Shown: positions 26,508-38,907, numbered from the stretch's first letter. The stretch: 64,000 nt of DNA from Begonia masoniana (GCA_022432975.1 CM039515.1:21470923-21534922); one strand, 5' to 3'. The notes: a model not told the origin generated them from the sequence alone. Numbers and translations are program-made.

Positions 26508-29207
26508 TGTAACACCCCTAATACTGTACCCGTATTTTCGTACTATATATTTTTTTTTTTTTATACTTTTTACTTTCTTATAGTTTAAATAAAACTTTGT
26601 GCGGAAATAAAAACTGAAGTTGAAAACAGAACTGAAATCGGAATTCAATTTGAACCTTAAAAGCATTTAAAACAAACTATAAAACAATTTATTAAAACTT
26701 AATATATTAAAACATTTAATAACAGAGGGCAGAAACGGAACTCGCTGCCAAAAAGAGGGGGGGCGATCGATCTCTGTAAACTACAGAGATCGATCGCTGC
26801 TTGCATAAAGGTAGCAAGCGATCGATCTCTGTAGTTTACAGAGATCGATCGCTGCATGCTTGCATGCAGCAAGCGATCGATCTCTGCTTTTCAGCAGAGA
26901 TCGATCGCTGCAGCATGTAGCAAGGGCAGCGATCGATCTCTGCTGAAAAGCAGAGATCGATCGCTGCATGCTATGCAGCGATCCCCCAAGCGATCAGACT
27001 TCTCCTTGTTTCTTCCTTCTGTTTTCGTTCAATACTTAGCTCTCTGTAATTCCAGAGAGCAGAACACAATCTCAGCTCTCTGGAATCCGATTCCAGAGAG
27101 CAATTCACTTCACTTTTCCTTCAACATTTTCACATTTCATTCATTTCATTCATCAACATTATCAACCAACTCATAGCTTCAATCCCACTCAAACGTATTC
27201 TAAACTCAATCGTATTACGGCGGACTTGGCGAAGTCCAACTGCGTGGATAGCTCTAAAAACCGAGCTATCCGTAACAACCTACAAACAACTTATAATATT
27301 TAATTTAGACAACCAAGCAGTTCCAGAATTTCTATAACGTTTAAATAACGGTTCTAAACCAAAACATTTTAAAACGTTTATCAAACAGTTTTAACCAAAA
27401 CGTTTTACATACAATTACCAAAACGTTATCTAACCCCTATCCAGATCCAAACAACCTACATATTCTATACAATTATCAGATCAACACATCCCAAAATAAC
27501 CCCAGAGTCCATACATACATCCCCACGGGTCAAAAGCGCCTCGACTACTCAGCGCACTCCCACGGCCATCATCCATCAGCTGCCACCTACGTCAGGAGGA
27601 GGAACCTCGTCCTCACCTGGATCAACGTAACCTAGCAGATCACCTACACCATACAGACACATATGAGATATTGAAATCTCAGTAAGCTACGTAAATGCAG
27701 ATGCATGCGTGCGTATGCCATTCAGAAATCATGCTCAGATTCAGATTACAGATACAGAATTACAGATTACAGATTCATTACGTCACAGACAGACAGAATT
27801 GTCACCGAGACCTCGACCCACTAACCCAAGGGGGCCCGTCCGGCGGTTGGACTACCCCGTGGGGTTAGAGAGGGGGGGTACACGCTTGCAACACGCACAG
27901 CCGTGCCTGAGCCCCATCTCGCATGACCAGAAACAGACAGATTACGTTTATTCATTCAGATTTCGTTACAGATTTCATTTCAGATATACGTTCCTTTTCT
28001 TAAAAACATGTGCAGAAATTCCTTTTCATGACTTTCGAAAACCGTGATGCATGAACAGTTCATATCAGCGGAAAGTAAACAAACAACATACATATTAATC
28101 AGACAATACAACATAACCTAGCTACCCAACCTAAACAATGTAAAACAAGGAACCCTCAAGGATCCTTGATACGACGACGAGGTATGGTGTAGACCTTTGG
28201 GTCAAGCAAGTCACGAGAACTTACCTTGAGTGCGCTGGATCTCAAGCTTCGTCAACGGGAGTCGTGTGTCTGAGGAAAACACGATATTCGTAGTTAAAAC
28301 CAATTTGAATTATAAACGTCCAAATTACAAAACCTTTGCTAAAGAATTCTCCTAAATTCTTCACTTAGCTAATTAAAGCTTTTCGAACATTAATTATAGC
28401 TCGATTATCCAAATTAACGAGTTTTCCCCTAAAACCCGAAATTTTACCAATTTATAACTTTTTTCGCAAATCGACTTTTCTTCGTCCAATAACGTTCAAT
28501 ACGTTCAATTTATACGTAATCACGGCTAACCTATTAATTACGAGTCCTAATTTCGACATTTTATCGAAACCCTAGTTTGCCGAAACGCTACAAATGTCGA
28601 AATAAAGCTATAAGATTAAAGGCACATACCGAGGGTAGCGAGAGAGGAAGAAAACGTGAAGGACGGAGGAAGAACGGAGGTCGGACGGAGGTCGGATTGT
28701 GAGAAGTCGCCGGCGCCAGGGAGAGAGCTCGCTCTCTGTCGTGGGAATCCAGGGAGAAGAAGAAGAGAATGAGTGAAAAAAGAATGGTTTGTAATATTTT
28801 ATAAATTGATTTTGTAAATTACTATTTTGCCCTTCTTTGATTTTTATATTGATTTCGTCCTTCGGTTCGTTAATCGTCCAACTATTCGGATCCTCGAAAG
28901 TTTCATATTTTTCCAATAACTTCTATTCATTGCCAGGGATTTATTAAAACTGTCCGTTCGCAATTTGGACCTCGTTTGCTATTTTTACGAGAACGTCTTT
29001 TACATTACGAAAAGCGTATTTACTCGGAATATAGTGTTTGATCTCCGAAAATTTCCGTAAATTCCTTAAAATTCTAATCAATCGCTAGGATCGTAATGAC
29101 GTTTTCTTTTCGTAAATCGGACCTGATTTGACATAATTACAAAAAAAAAATGCCAATAATAATATAATAATAATATAATAAAAGGTCCGTACAAACCGGA
29201 TATTACA
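26508..29207 (-). repeat. D 3' LTR
   Basis: This is the 2700-bp downstream LTR. On the minus strand the boxes are: TATA (TTTATAAAAT near 28805); CT-rich leader; donor-like CTCG/GTATGT at 28629; acceptor-like TTTTCCTCAG at 28270; exon-like 28269-28225; GTAAGT at 28224; TCTACACC near 28190; CATGCATCA near 28050; G/C-rich foldable stretch at 27800-27920; GGTGTAG/GTGA at 27644; and palindromic hairpins near 26762-26990. Apparent small reading frames here are by-products of the palindromes or the leader. Confidence 0.92.
26762..26990 (-). repeat. Four palindromic hairpins in D 3' LTR
   Basis: This copy equals 34133-34352 in the 5' LTR. Each unit has a 16-bp stem starting GCGATCGATCTCTG and a 3-4 base loop. 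Confidence 0.93.
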
Positions 29208-29220
29208 TTCTCCCCTCCTT
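29208..29220 (-). promoter_or_regulatory. D polypurine tract
   Basis: AAGGAGGGGAGAA on the minus strand abuts the 3' LTR terminus at 29207. Confidence 0.88.
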
Positions 29221-29247
29221 ATTCAGAATTTTGCCCACAAAATTAAA

Positions 29248-32200
29248 TCATGCAAATAGATCAGGATATCCAGTCATCATATCCTGCTGTCGTTCCCACG
29301 TAGCTTCCTCCACCTCGTGGTTCCGCCACAGGACTTTGACTAGCGGAATCTCTTTGTTGCGCAAGACTTTGGTAGAGTACTCCAGAATACGTACCGGCTT
29401 CACCTCGTAAGTCAAGGTAGGCTGTACCTCGATCTCTGTAGTCTCTACGGCATGTGATGGATCACGTAGGCATCTCCGAAGCATAGATACGTGGAATACA
29501 TCATGAATGCCCTCCATAGAAGCCGGAAGCTGCAATCTATACGCCAACTTCCCGATCCTCTTCAGAATAGGAAAGGGCCCCACGTACCGAGGGTTCAGCT
29601 TACCCCTCCTTCCAAATCTCGCGACGCCTTTGAATGGAGAAACCTTCAAATAAACTTCGTCGCCCTCCTCGAACTCTAGCTCCCGCCGTCTCGTGTCGGC
29701 ATAACTCTTCTGCCGGCTCTGAGCTACCTCGATTCGCTGTCGGATAACGGCAATCTTATCTGCCGTTTGCTGTAAGATCTCAGGTCCAACGATGCTGGCC
29801 TCGCCAACCTCGTCCCAATATAATGGAGACCTACACTTCCGACCATATAAAGCCTCATACGGAGCCATGCCGATAGTAGCCTGGAAGCTGTTGTTATACG
29901 AGAACTCAACCAGGGGTAAATATCGGCTCCACGAGCCCTGAAACTCCAGCACACACGCTCTGAGCATATCCTCAAGAATCTGGTTTGTCCTCTCTGTCTG
30001 ACCATCGGTCTGAGGATGAAACGCTGTGCTGAAATTTAGCTGAGTCCCCATAGCTCGATGTAAACTCTTCCAGAACTTTGACGTAAATCTAGGATCTCTG
30101 TCGGAGACAATAGAAACTGGAACTCCGTGCAATCTAACGATCTCCTGCACATATAGCTCGGCGAGCTGATCCATGGACGATGTCATCTTCACTGCTAAGA
30201 AGTGGGCCGACTTTGTCAATCGGTCCACAATAACCCATATGCCATCGTGGCCCTTCGTCGTCCTCGGGAGCCCAACAATAAAGTCCATGGAGATCTGCTC
30301 CCACTTCCACTCCGGAATCGGCAGTGGCAATAATGTCCCAGACGGTCTCTGGTGCTCGGCCTTCACCTGCTGACAGACTAAACAGGTCTCAACATACTTG
30401 GCCACCTCCCTCTTCAAGTTTGGCCACCAGAAGTGTTGCCTCAAATCCCGGTACATCTTAGTACTTCCCGGGTGCACTGAATAAGCTGAAGAATGTGCCT
30501 CAGTCAAAATATCCTTCTTCAGACTCTCATCGTTAGGCACGTACCACCTGTGCCTGAATCTCAGAATACCATCTGCAGATAAGTGAAAATCCGACGAGTC
30601 ATCTAATAACATGCTCGATCGAAGCTCAATACACTCTGCATCGCTCTGCTGAGCCTCGCGTATACGATCCAGAATGGTCGGCCTGAGAGAAATACTAGTG
30701 AGCATGCTTGACAACTCTGCCACTATCTCCACGTCAAATCTCTCGATCTCAGACCGCAGCGTAACTGACATCGCTGCTAATGAAGGCTGACTCGCAGAAG
30801 GCACTCTACTCAAGGCATCAGCTACCTTGTTTGCCTTCCCTGGGTGGTACTTGATATCAAAATCATAGTCCTTGACGAACTCGAGCCACCTGCGTTGCCG
30901 CATATTCAGCTCCTTCTGCGTAAATAAGTACTTCAAGCTCTTGTGGTCGGAGAATATCTCGCACTGCTGCCCATATAAGTAATGTCTCCATATCTTCAGT
31001 GCGAAGACCACAGCTGCTAACTCGAGGTCATGCGTAGGGTAGTTCTGCTCATACGGCTTCAGCTGCCGAGAAGCATAAGAAATGACTTTCCCCTCCTGCA
31101 TCAACACACAACCGAGCCCGACTCCTGATGCATCGCAGTAAATACTGAACCTGACACCCTCAACAGGTAGCGCCAGAACTGGAGCGGTGGTCAATCTCTG
31201 CTTTAACTCTGCAAAACTGTCATCGCAAGCAGACGACCAAATAAACCTCTCACTCTTCCGAGTTAAGCGTGATAAGGGAAGTGCAATCTTCGAGAATCCC
31301 TGAATAAACTTCCGGTAGTAACCGGCCAATCCGAGAAATCCACGCACCTCACGTACGTTCTTCGGCTGTGGCCAATCTCTGACCGCCTGGACTTTGCTCG
31401 GATCCACAGAAACTCCGTCCTGTGATATAATATGGCCCAGAAAACTCACTCTGTCAAGCCAGAATTCGCACTTAGAAAACTTCGGATATAGATGATGCTG
31501 ACATAACGTGCTCAGAACTATCCTCAGATGGTCCTCGTGCTCTTCCTTCGTTTTAGAGTAAATCAAGATATCGTCGATAAACACCACCACGAACTTATCC
31601 AGGTACTCTCTGAAGACACGGTTCATCAGATCCATGAACGCTGCAGGAGCATTAGTGAGCCCAAAAGACATAACGAGGAACTCATAATGCCCATACCTCG
31701 TTCGGAACGCCGTCTTCGGTATGTCATCTCTCCGGACCTTCAGCTGATTGTAACCCGAGCGCAGATCAATCCTGGAAAATACTCGGGCACCCTGTAGCTG
31801 ATCAAATAAGTCGTCAATCCGGGGAAGTGGATACTTATTCTTCACCGTGAGCTTATTCAGCTCCCTGTAATCAATGCACATCCTGAGGGTCCCGTCTTTC
31901 TTCTTAACAAACAGAACGGGCGCACCCCAAGGCGATACACTGGGCCGAATAAATCCCTTCTCAAGCAACTCGTCAAGCTGAGTCCTCAACTCTCTCAACT
32001 CAGCTGGTGCCAATCGATACGGGTTCTTGAACCTCGGCGCGGAGTTTGGATAGACGTCAATAGTGAACTCAATCTCCCGGTCTGGTGGTAAACCGGGAAG
32101 ATCATCGAGGAATATGCCAGAGAACTCTCTAACAATAGGAATGTCGCTCGGCTGTACTCCGCTGAGCAACTGAACATCAAAAACTGAGGCCAAATAAATA

Positions 32201-33714
32201 GAGCACGCACCTTTGAATTGCTCGTTGACCTCCATAGCATAAGAAATAGGCGATCCACTAAATCGGTTCATCGCCTGATAAGAAAACTCGGCACTATCCG
32301 GGGGTCGGAAGGTCACAATCCCGGAGCGACAATCGATGGTGGCGAAGTGCTGTGCTAGCCAGTCCATCCCCAAAATAAGGTCGTACCGCTCTATGCCCAT
32401 AACGATCAGACGTGCGTAGAGGGTAACGCTCCCGACTGAAATAATATTCCCCTGAATAACACGACTGGACTGCATACGCTCTCCTGAGGGCAGCATCACA
32501 CTATACTCGCACTCAGCCGACTCAGACTCTAACCCCAATCTAGCCATACATGCAGTCGATACAAAGGAGTGCGTGGCTCCGGTATCCATCAAAGTAAATA
32601 CAATAGCGCCCATAAGCAAAATAGTACCTGCAATCACGGCAGGCTGAGCATCGTCATCAACATCCTCTGGCTCGATAAATGCGAAGACACGAGGCATAAC
32701 TCTCCTCTGATCTCCACCTAACTGATCACGGCCCTGCAGCGGACAATCTCTGACAAAGTGGCCGATATCTCCGCATCTAAAACATTTGTTCGTGCCAACT
32801 CGGCACTCGCCGCTGTGCTCCTTCTGGCATCTAGGGCACCAGGGCATCTGAGAAGCACCCTGTACCTGCTTTCCCTTACCCCGGTCAACGCCCCCCTCGA
32901 GAGGTCTCTTCACACCCCTAGGCTGTGGCTGAGGTGGCGGTGCTCTAGGTTGCCATCCCTGATTCCGAGGCTGAGGTCGGATCTCTCTGAAGAAGCCCTT
33001 AGCTGGCTCCCTCGGTCGAACACAAGTGGCCCTGGCAGCCTCTATATCCAGAGCTCTAGCTGTAATGTCAGAAAAGGGCACATCAATAATACCTGAGACC
33101 ACAACATGCATCCGTATCTCCGGATTAAGCCCCTCCATAAACTGATGCACCTTCTCCTCATTGTCGCTGACAAGGCGTGGTGCAAATCTAGATAGTGCAT
33201 CGAACCTCCGAATATAATCAGCAACTGAACCGGTCTGCTTCAGCTGCATGAACTCGTTCCTCTTAGCCACTCTCATCGTGCGGCTGAAATACTTATCGAA
33301 GAATAGGAACTTGAATCGATCCCATGTCATAATAGATACGTCCGTCGTCACCTTGATTGAATCCCACCAGAAACGGGCATCCATCGCTAAGTGAAAGGTA
33401 GCATAAGCCACCTTGCTCCCGTTGCCGACCTCTGCATAATTTAGCATATCCTCCATAACTCGGATCCACTCCTCGGCACGTGTCGGATCCGATGACTGGC
33501 CCTCGAATACAGGAGGTCGTAGACTCTGGAACTTCTGCATGCCCTGATTGCTAGGAACCACTAAATCCTGGGCTCTCTGGGTCTCTCGCTGGGTCTCCCG
33601 ATTTACTAAATCTGTAATTTGCTGCGCTTGCCGGTCCATATGCTGGGACTGGCGGTCTATCAAGTCTGTAAGACGATCCATCGCGTCGTCTCTAGGATCT
33701 CTTCCTCGAACCAT
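29248..33714 (-). CDS. D gag-pol polyprotein, 1488 aa, intact
   Basis: This is a single uninterrupted polyprotein of a Tekay/Del-like chromovirus. Domains by residue: Gag about 60-240 ([16 protein letters not shown] 116-119, FFDKYF 138-143); Cys cluster 293-304; CCHC knuckle [14 protein letters not shown] 311-324; retropepsin DTGATHS 377-383; RT with Asp650 and FIDD 712-715; RNase H with Asp861, Asp923 and Asp966; integrase HHCC His1074, His1081, Cys1111, Cys1114; catalytic Asp1144, Asp1205, Glu1241 (exactly 35 residues between the last two, the DDX35E spacing); GPF module near 1379; chromodomain-like tail about 1437-1488 ending YPDLFA. All catalytic residues are present. The ATG at 33714 is the only one after the putative leader acceptor and aligns with the AC start (MVRG). 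No stop separates gag from pol, so processing must rely on the protease. Confidence 0.95.
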   Translation of the reverse strand: MVRGRDPRDDAMDRLTDLIDRQSQHMDRQAQQITDLVNRETQRETQRAQDLVVPSNQGMQKFQSLRPPVFEGQSSDPTRAEEWIRVMEDMLNYAEVGNGSKVAYATFHLAMDARFWWDSIKVTTDVSIMTWDRFKFLFFDKYFSRTMRVAKRNEFMQLKQTGSVADYIRRFDALSRFAPRLVSDNEEKVHQFMEGLNPEIRMHVVVSGIIDVPFSDITARALDIEAARATCVRPREPAKGFFREIRPQPRNQGWQPRAPPPQPQPRGVKRPLEGGVDRGKGKQVQGASQMPWCPRCQKEHSGECRVGTNKCFRCGDIGHFVRDCPLQGRDQLGGDQRRVMPRVFAFIEPEDVDDDAQPAVIAGTILLMGAIVFTLMDTGATHSFVSTACMARLGLESESAECEYSVMLPSGERMQSSRVIQGNIISVGSVTLYARLIVMGIERYDLILGMDWLAQHFATIDCRSGIVTFRPPDSAEFSYQAMNRFSGSPISYAMEVNEQFKGACSIYLASVFDVQLLSGVQPSDIPIVREFSGIFLDDLPGLPPDREIEFTIDVYPNSAPRFKNPYRLAPAELRELRTQLDELLEKGFIRPSVSPWGAPVLFVKKKDGTLRMCIDYRELNKLTVKNKYPLPRIDDLFDQLQGARVFSRIDLRSGYNQLKVRRDDIPKTAFRTRYGHYEFLVMSFGLTNAPAAFMDLMNRVFREYLDKFVVVFIDDILIYSKTKEEHEDHLRIVLSTLCQHHLYPKFSKCEFWLDRVSFLGHIISQDGVSVDPSKVQAVRDWPQPKNVREVRGFLGLAGYYRKFIQGFSKIALPLSRLTRKSERFIWSSACDDSFAELKQRLTTAPVLALPVEGVRFSIYCDASGVGLGCVLMQEGKVISYASRQLKPYEQNYPTHDLELAAVVFALKIWRHYLYGQQCEIFSDHKSLKYLFTQKELNMRQRRWLEFVKDYDFDIKYHPGKANKVADALSRVPSASQPSLAAMSVTLRSEIERFDVEIVAELSSMLTSISLRPTILDRIREAQQSDAECIELRSSMLLDDSSDFHLSADGILRFRHRWYVPNDESLKKDILTEAHSSAYSVHPGSTKMYRDLRQHFWWPNLKREVAKYVETCLVCQQVKAEHQRPSGTLLPLPIPEWKWEQISMDFIVGLPRTTKGHDGIWVIVDRLTKSAHFLAVKMTSSMDQLAELYVQEIVRLHGVPVSIVSDRDPRFTSKFWKSLHRAMGTQLNFSTAFHPQTDGQTERTNQILEDMLRACVLEFQGSWSRYLPLVEFSYNNSFQATIGMAPYEALYGRKCRSPLYWDEVGEASIVGPEILQQTADKIAVIRQRIEVAQSRQKSYADTRRRELEFEEGDEVYLKVSPFKGVARFGRRGKLNPRYVGPFPILKRIGKLAYRLQLPASMEGIHDVFHVSMLRRCLRDPSHAVETTEIEVQPTLTYEVKPVRILEYSTKVLRNKEIPLVKVLWRNHEVEEATWERQQDMMTGYPDLFA

Positions 33715-33727
33715 ATTTATAAAAATC

Positions 33728-33791
33728 CTACAGAATTTAAAACAAGTAATCCTAAGAAACTGAAATCAAACAAAGCAGTAAACAGACTTAC
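33728..33791 (-). other. Putative leader intron before D gag
   Basis: On the minus strand, CATCAACT/GTAAGTCT and TTCTGTAG/G bracket 64 nt, 13 bases upstream of the gag ATG. The donor context CAACTGTAAG is shared with AC, B and G, although the interior differs. Confidence 0.5.
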
Positions 33792-33862
33792 AGTTGATGA
33801 AGGATGTCCGCGTAGTGGCTGCGCAGTCGAGCAGTTTACAGAATCGATTTTAAAACCCGGGG

Positions 33863-33874
33863 GCTTTGATACCA
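33863..33874 (-). promoter_or_regulatory. D primer binding site
   Basis: TGGTATCAAAGC on the minus strand lies 4 bases after the 5' LTR end. It is the same initiator-tRNA match as in AC. Confidence 0.88.
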
Positions 33875-33878
33875 TAAC

Positions 33879-36575
33879 TGTAACACCCCTAATACTGTAC
33901 CCGTATTTTCGTACTATATATATATTTTTTTTATACTTTTTACTTTCTTATAGTTTAAATAAAACTTTGTGCGGAAATAAAAACTGAAGTTGAAAACAGA
34001 ACTGAAATCGGAATTCAATTTGAACCTTAAAAGCATTTAAAACAAACTATAAAACAATTTATTAAAACTTAATATATTAAAACATTTAATAACAGAGGGC
34101 AGAAACGGAACTCGCTGCCAAAAAGAGGGGGGGCGATCGATCTCTGTAAACTACAGAGATCGATCGCTGCTTGCATAAAGGTAGCAAGCGATCGATCTCT
34201 GTAGTTTACAGAGATCGATCGCTGCATGCTTGCATGCAGCAAGCGATCGATCTCTGCTTTTCAGCAGAGATCGATCGCTGCAGCATGTAGCAAGGGCAGC
34301 GATCGATCTCTGCTGAAAAGCAGAGATCGATCGCTGCATGCTATGCAGCGATCCCCCAAGCGATCAGACTTCTCCTTGTTTCTTCCTTCTGTTTTCGTTC
34401 AATACTTAGCTCTCTGGAATTCCAGAGAGCAGAACACAATCTCAGCTCTCTGGAATCTGATTCCAGAGAGCAATTCACTTCACTTTTCCTTCAACATTTT
34501 CACATTTCATTCATTTCATTCATCAACATTATCAACCAACTCATAGCTTCAATCCCACTCAAACGTATTCTAAACTCAATCGTATTACGGCGGACTTGGC
34601 GAAGTCCAACTGCGTGGATAGCTCTAAAAACCGAGCTATCCGTAACAACCTACAAACAACTTATAATATTTAATTTAGACAACCAAGCAGTTCCAGAATT
34701 TCTATAACGTTTAAATAACGGTTCTAAACCAAAACATTTTAAAACGTTTATCAAACAGTTTTAACCAAAACGTTTTACATACAATTACCAAAACGTTATC
34801 TAACCCCTATCCAGATCCAAACAACCTACATATTCTATACAATTATCAGATCAACACATCCCAAAATAACCCCAGAGTCCATACATACATCCCCACGGGT
34901 CAAAAGCGCCTCGACTACTCAGCGCACTCCCACGGCCATCATCCATCAGCTGCCACCTACGTCAGGAGGAGGAACCTCGTCCTCACCTGGATCAACGTAA
35001 CCTAGCAGATCACCTACACCATACAGACACATATGAGATATTGAAATCTCAGTAAGCTACGTAAATGCAGATGCATGCGTGCGTATGCCATTCAGAAATC
35101 ATGCTCAGATTCAGATTACAGATACAGAATTACAGATTACAGATTCATTACGTCACAGACAGACAGAATTGTCACCGAGACCTCGACCCACTAACCCAAG
35201 GGGGCCCGTCCGGCGGTTGGACTACCCCGTGGGGTTAGAGAGGGGGGGTACACGCTTGCAACACGCACAGCCGTGCCTGAGCCCCATCTCGCATGACCAG
35301 AAACAGACAGATTACGTTTATTCATTCAGATTTCGTTACAGATTTCATTTCAGATATACGTTCCTTTTCTTAAAAACATGTGCAGAAATTCTTTTTCATG
35401 ACTTTCGAAAACCGTGATGCATGAACAGTTCATATCAGCGGAAAGTAAACAAACAACATACATATTAATCAGACAATACAACATAACCTAGCTACCCAAC
35501 CTAAACAATGTAAAACAAGGAACCCTCAAGGATCCTTGATACGACGACGAGGTATGGTGTAGACCTTTGGGTCAAGCAAGTCACGAGAACTTACCTTGAG
35601 TGCGCTGGATCTCAAGCTTCGTCAACGGGAGTCGTGTGTCTGAGGAAAACACGATATTCGTAGTTAAAACCAATTTGAATTATAAACGTCCAAATTACAA
35701 AACCTTTGCTAAAGAATTCTCCTAAATTCTTCACTTAGCTAATTAAAGCTTTTCGAACATTAATTATAGCTCGATTATCCAAATTAACGAGTTTTCCCCT
35801 AAAACCCGAAATTTTACCAATTTATAACTTTTTCGCAAATCGACTTTTCTTCGTCCAATAACGTTCAATACGTTCAATTTATACGTAATCACGGCTAACC
35901 TATTAATTACGAGTCCTAATTTCGACATTTTATCGAAACCCTAGTTTGCCGAAACGCTACAAATGTCGAAATAAAGCTATAAGATTAAAGGCACATACCG
36001 AGGGTAGCGAGAGAGGAAGAAAACGTGAAGGACGGAGGAAGAACGGAGGTCGGACGGAGGTCGGATTGTGAGAAGTCGCCGGCGCCAGGGAGAGAGCTCG
36101 CTCTCTGTCGTGGGAATCCAGGGAGAAGAAGAAGAGAATGAGTGAAAAAAGAATGGTTTGTAATATTTTATAAATTGATTTTGTAAATTACTATTTTGCC
36201 CTTCTTTGATTTTTATATTGATTTCGTCCTTCGGTTCGTTAATCGTCCAACTATTCGGATCCTCGAAAGTTTCATATTTTTCCAATAACTTCTATTCATT
36301 GCCAGGGATTTATTAAAACTGTCCGTTCGCAATTTGGACCTCGTTTGCTATTTTTACGAGAACGTCTTTTACATTACGAAAAGCGTATTTACTCGGAATA
36401 TAGTGTTTGATCTCCGAAAATTTCCGTAAATTCCTTAAAATTCTAATCAATCGCTAGGATCGTAATGACGTTTTCTTTTCGTAAATCGGACCTGATTTGA
36501 CATAATTACAAAAAAAAATGCCAATAATAATATAATAATAATATAATAAAAGGTCCGTACAAACCGGATATTACA
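33879..36575 (-). repeat. D 5' LTR
   Basis: This 2697-bp LTR is almost identical to 26508-29207. Noted differences are a T-run and TA-run length near 33920, GGAATTCC against GTAATTCC, a T/C in the next palindrome, one C/T near 35391, and two homopolymer lengths. On the minus strand it runs from U3 at 36575 to U5 at 33879. Confidence 0.93.
34133..34352 (-). repeat. Palindrome cluster in D 5' LTR leader
   Basis: Four near-perfect hairpins occur here: stems 34133-34148/34152-34167 (loop AAC) and 34188-34203/34207-34222 (loop GTT), then a pair with loops TTTC and GAAA near 34243-34278 and 34299-34334. Units 1 and 2 are reverse complements of each other, as are 3 and 4. A perfect 22-bp palindrome GCTCTCTGGAATTCC...AGC at 34409-34430 and another hairpin at 34445-34471 follow. 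In D's transcript they would lie about 250-610 nt upstream of the primer site. Confidence 0.93.
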
Positions 36576-36751
36576 TTTGTTGCATTGGTAACTATCGATG
36601 ATTTGGGGAGTGGATAAATGTGAGTTTCGAAAATGCTGTGAGCGAACTAGTTCGGGTTTTGTGGTAATCGGAGATGTATAACGAACTAAGCTCCTAAACT
36701 ATTTTCCTTAGACTTCTGGATAGTGTAGAATGAGGTTTAGTAAAATCTAAT
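36576..36751 (+). repeat. F 5' LTR, second segment
   Basis: This is collinear with 55766-55940 (intron-1-like part of the F LTR). It starts with D's duplication TTTGT and ends with CTAAT at 36747-36751, the presumed left duplication of G, whose right copy is deleted. Confidence 0.85.
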
Positions 36752-38907
36752 TATAACACTCGGTTCTATCGAACTAGCTCTCTTTTATTATTAATGGTGT
36801 ACACTTTATTATGCAATAATTAAAGTAGGGTTATTGAGTGACTAGATAAGGGCATAAGAGTAAATTGGAAATTTCTAGAGTGGATAACGTATTTAAGGAA
36901 ATAGGGTTGGGTTTAATGCACTGTAGCCGCCACTATCTTGCTTACCATTCCTCTTTCAGCCTTCAGCTCTGCAACAGAACCCTCTTGGCGATTCCCTCGT
37001 CCGATTCTCCTTCAACTTAGGTAAGTTTTCCTCATTTCTCTTATGATATAGCGGTTAGAGACCCGAGAGAGTACAATGTGAGGATTTTTGAGGATGCTGT
37101 GAAAGAGAGTAGGTTCGGGTTCTGGTGATAAATGGGAATGCACGAGCAAAAGAGTTTCAAACTGGTTTCCTTGTCCTTCTGGTTAGTTTTTGGTTAAGTT
37201 TAGTAAAGGTTTGATTGATATTCTGTTATGAACCTAGGTGAGCAGATTTCCGAAGTAACTAGCAACCAGACATTTTTCAGGAGCCAGGTAAGTGAAATAT
37301 GCTTGTGCCTTCGGGCCTACATCACAAAACATTAGGATTATGTTTACTTGAATGTGTCTGTATGTTATGCATCATATTTTAAAAGTATATGAAAATGAAT
37401 TTGAATGCATGTTGACAAGGTGAGGAATGAACATAACGAAACAGCTATGTGAATCAGAGTTATTGTTAAGTGAATTAATCCGCCCCTTAATGAGACAGTG
37501 GATATTTAGACTTTGGGAAATTTGATCCGCTTCCCATCGAACAGGGGGATCGGAAACAGCTGTGTGATTCAGATTTACTGTTAAGGGAATTAATCCACCC
37601 CTTAATGAGTCAATGGATATCTATACTTTGGGAGAGTTGATTCAACTCCCAATTTCACAGGGGGATCTGAACAGAAACGATGCATGAACAACTGAGATGA
37701 GAAAGTAGAAATTGCATGTGTAGGAATTCATATTTCAGCATTTCATTTCATTACTGCTTTACTTTCTTAGCATTAGGCTAATAGATGAGTTTTGTGATGT
37801 AGGTGAAGAAGCGACAGCGGATGTGTCTACTGAGTTTGCAGAGAACTAGACTGGTTGGAGGAGTGCATCTATGCAGCAATCTGGCAGCTGATGGGGCGGT
37901 TTAACTGATATCAGTTGGTGTGAAGGTTTAATTGACAATGTTTTCATTTAAGTATGTTGGATTTTCATGATAGTAGTAGTTTTAATGTTTCTGAACTCAT
38001 TTTGAGATTTTCTTCCAGACAATTATACTTTGTTGGTGTTAATAGTGGTTTTACTAAATGTTGGAGTAGTGTCCGAATTTAAGTGGTTTTGAATGAATTT
38101 TAGTAAATTGCTCAAGTTCTTCTGGTAGTCGGAGTTTTCTTTGTTAGAGTGAAATTGTTGTTGTTCTGTTGTCTATCGGATGATGTCTTCAGTAAAGCCA
38201 TCAGATGATGTCTTCAGTATAGTTATCGGATGATGTCTTCAGTGGAAGCCATCGGAAGATATAAGTAGAAGTTTTGTCGTTTAGTGACCGGTGGATGTCG
38301 AGTAATAAACTTACCGGATGATGTAGTAGAAGTTTTGTCGTTTAGTGACCGGTGAATGTCGAGTAATAAACTTACTGGATGATGTAGTAGAAGTCTTGTC
38401 ATTTAGTGACCGGTGGATGTCGAGTAATAAACTTACCGGATGATGTAGTAGAAATCTTTGTCATTTTGTGACCGGTGTATGTAGTTTGTTTAACCGGAAG
38501 ACGTGAGCAAATGATTTGTCGTCTTGTGGTTGGCAGAGGCTGGATGACTGATTCATCCGGCTGACGTCACCGGTGGAAGCCTTCGGTTGCTTTCCGCCCC
38601 TTTTCGTTGACTTTGTTCAGCGGATGATGTGTTTGACTTTTTAAACTTTAAACATTTAACGTCTAAGCCTCCATCTCTTCCGACTGAATCATTTCCTTAA
38701 TATTTTAATTGATTATCCAAACACTATTTTACAGTTTTGCTAAACTTTGCTTTGCTCAAAGATTTTCCGCTGCAAGTTTTCATGTTTTTTTTAGCAAATG
38801 TTCAAATTTGACTTTCGAACGAAGTTTTAAATTTGGTCCGAAATTTTTTTTAGTTATGTTCGAGTTTATGAGTAACAAACTGAGTTCAGAAAACTCGAGG
38901 TGTTACA
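36752..38907 (+). repeat. G 5' LTR, 2.16 kb
   Basis: Boxes: GTATTTAAGG near 36889; CACTGTAGCCGCCAC; strong donor-like CTTAG/GTAAGT at 37021; acceptor-like TTTTTCAG at 37280; GTAAGTG at 37288; CCTACATCAC near 37318; CATGCATCA-like TATGCATCAT; two diverged copies of the 97-bp module of F (about 37442-37670); CTTTCTTAGCATTAGG; GATGTAG/GTGA at 37802; GGTTGGAGG; and a short 61-bp repeat (about 38280-38470). It ends GGTGTTACA. Confidence 0.88.

Larger units (their letters stand above)
26508..36575 (-). mobile_element. Element D, intact Ty3/gypsy chromovirus
   Basis: D is a complete 10.07-kb LTR retrotransposon on the minus strand. Its 5' LTR is 36575-33879, primer site 33874-33863, gag-pol 33714-29248, polypurine tract 29220-29208 and 3' LTR 29207-26508. 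TTTGT flanks both sides (26503-26507 and 36576-36580). By hand I find only about three substitutions and a few length changes in A/T runs between the two 2.7-kb LTRs. This indicates a very recent insertion. It has all the parts expected of an autonomous copy. Confidence 0.94.

Noticed and set aside
26781..27176. Small proteins with repeated RSISAFQQRSIA on both strands (also at 34151-34546)
   Set aside because: They arise from the palindromic GATCGATC hairpins in D's LTRs. Equivalent frames on both strands and in both LTRs show they are structural by-products.
27709..28047. Basic 112-codon frame in D's LTR (second copy at 35079-35417)
   Set aside because: It lies on the strand opposite to D transcription, across the G/C-rich foldable segment. 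It has no family resemblance, and the other LTR lineages have no equivalent.
28608..28916. 102-codon minus-strand frame in D's LTR (second copy at 35977-36285)
   Set aside because: It covers the TATA box and the CT-rich leader. The ATG is upstream of the likely transcription start and the frame crosses the donor-like site; it is likely leader sequence.
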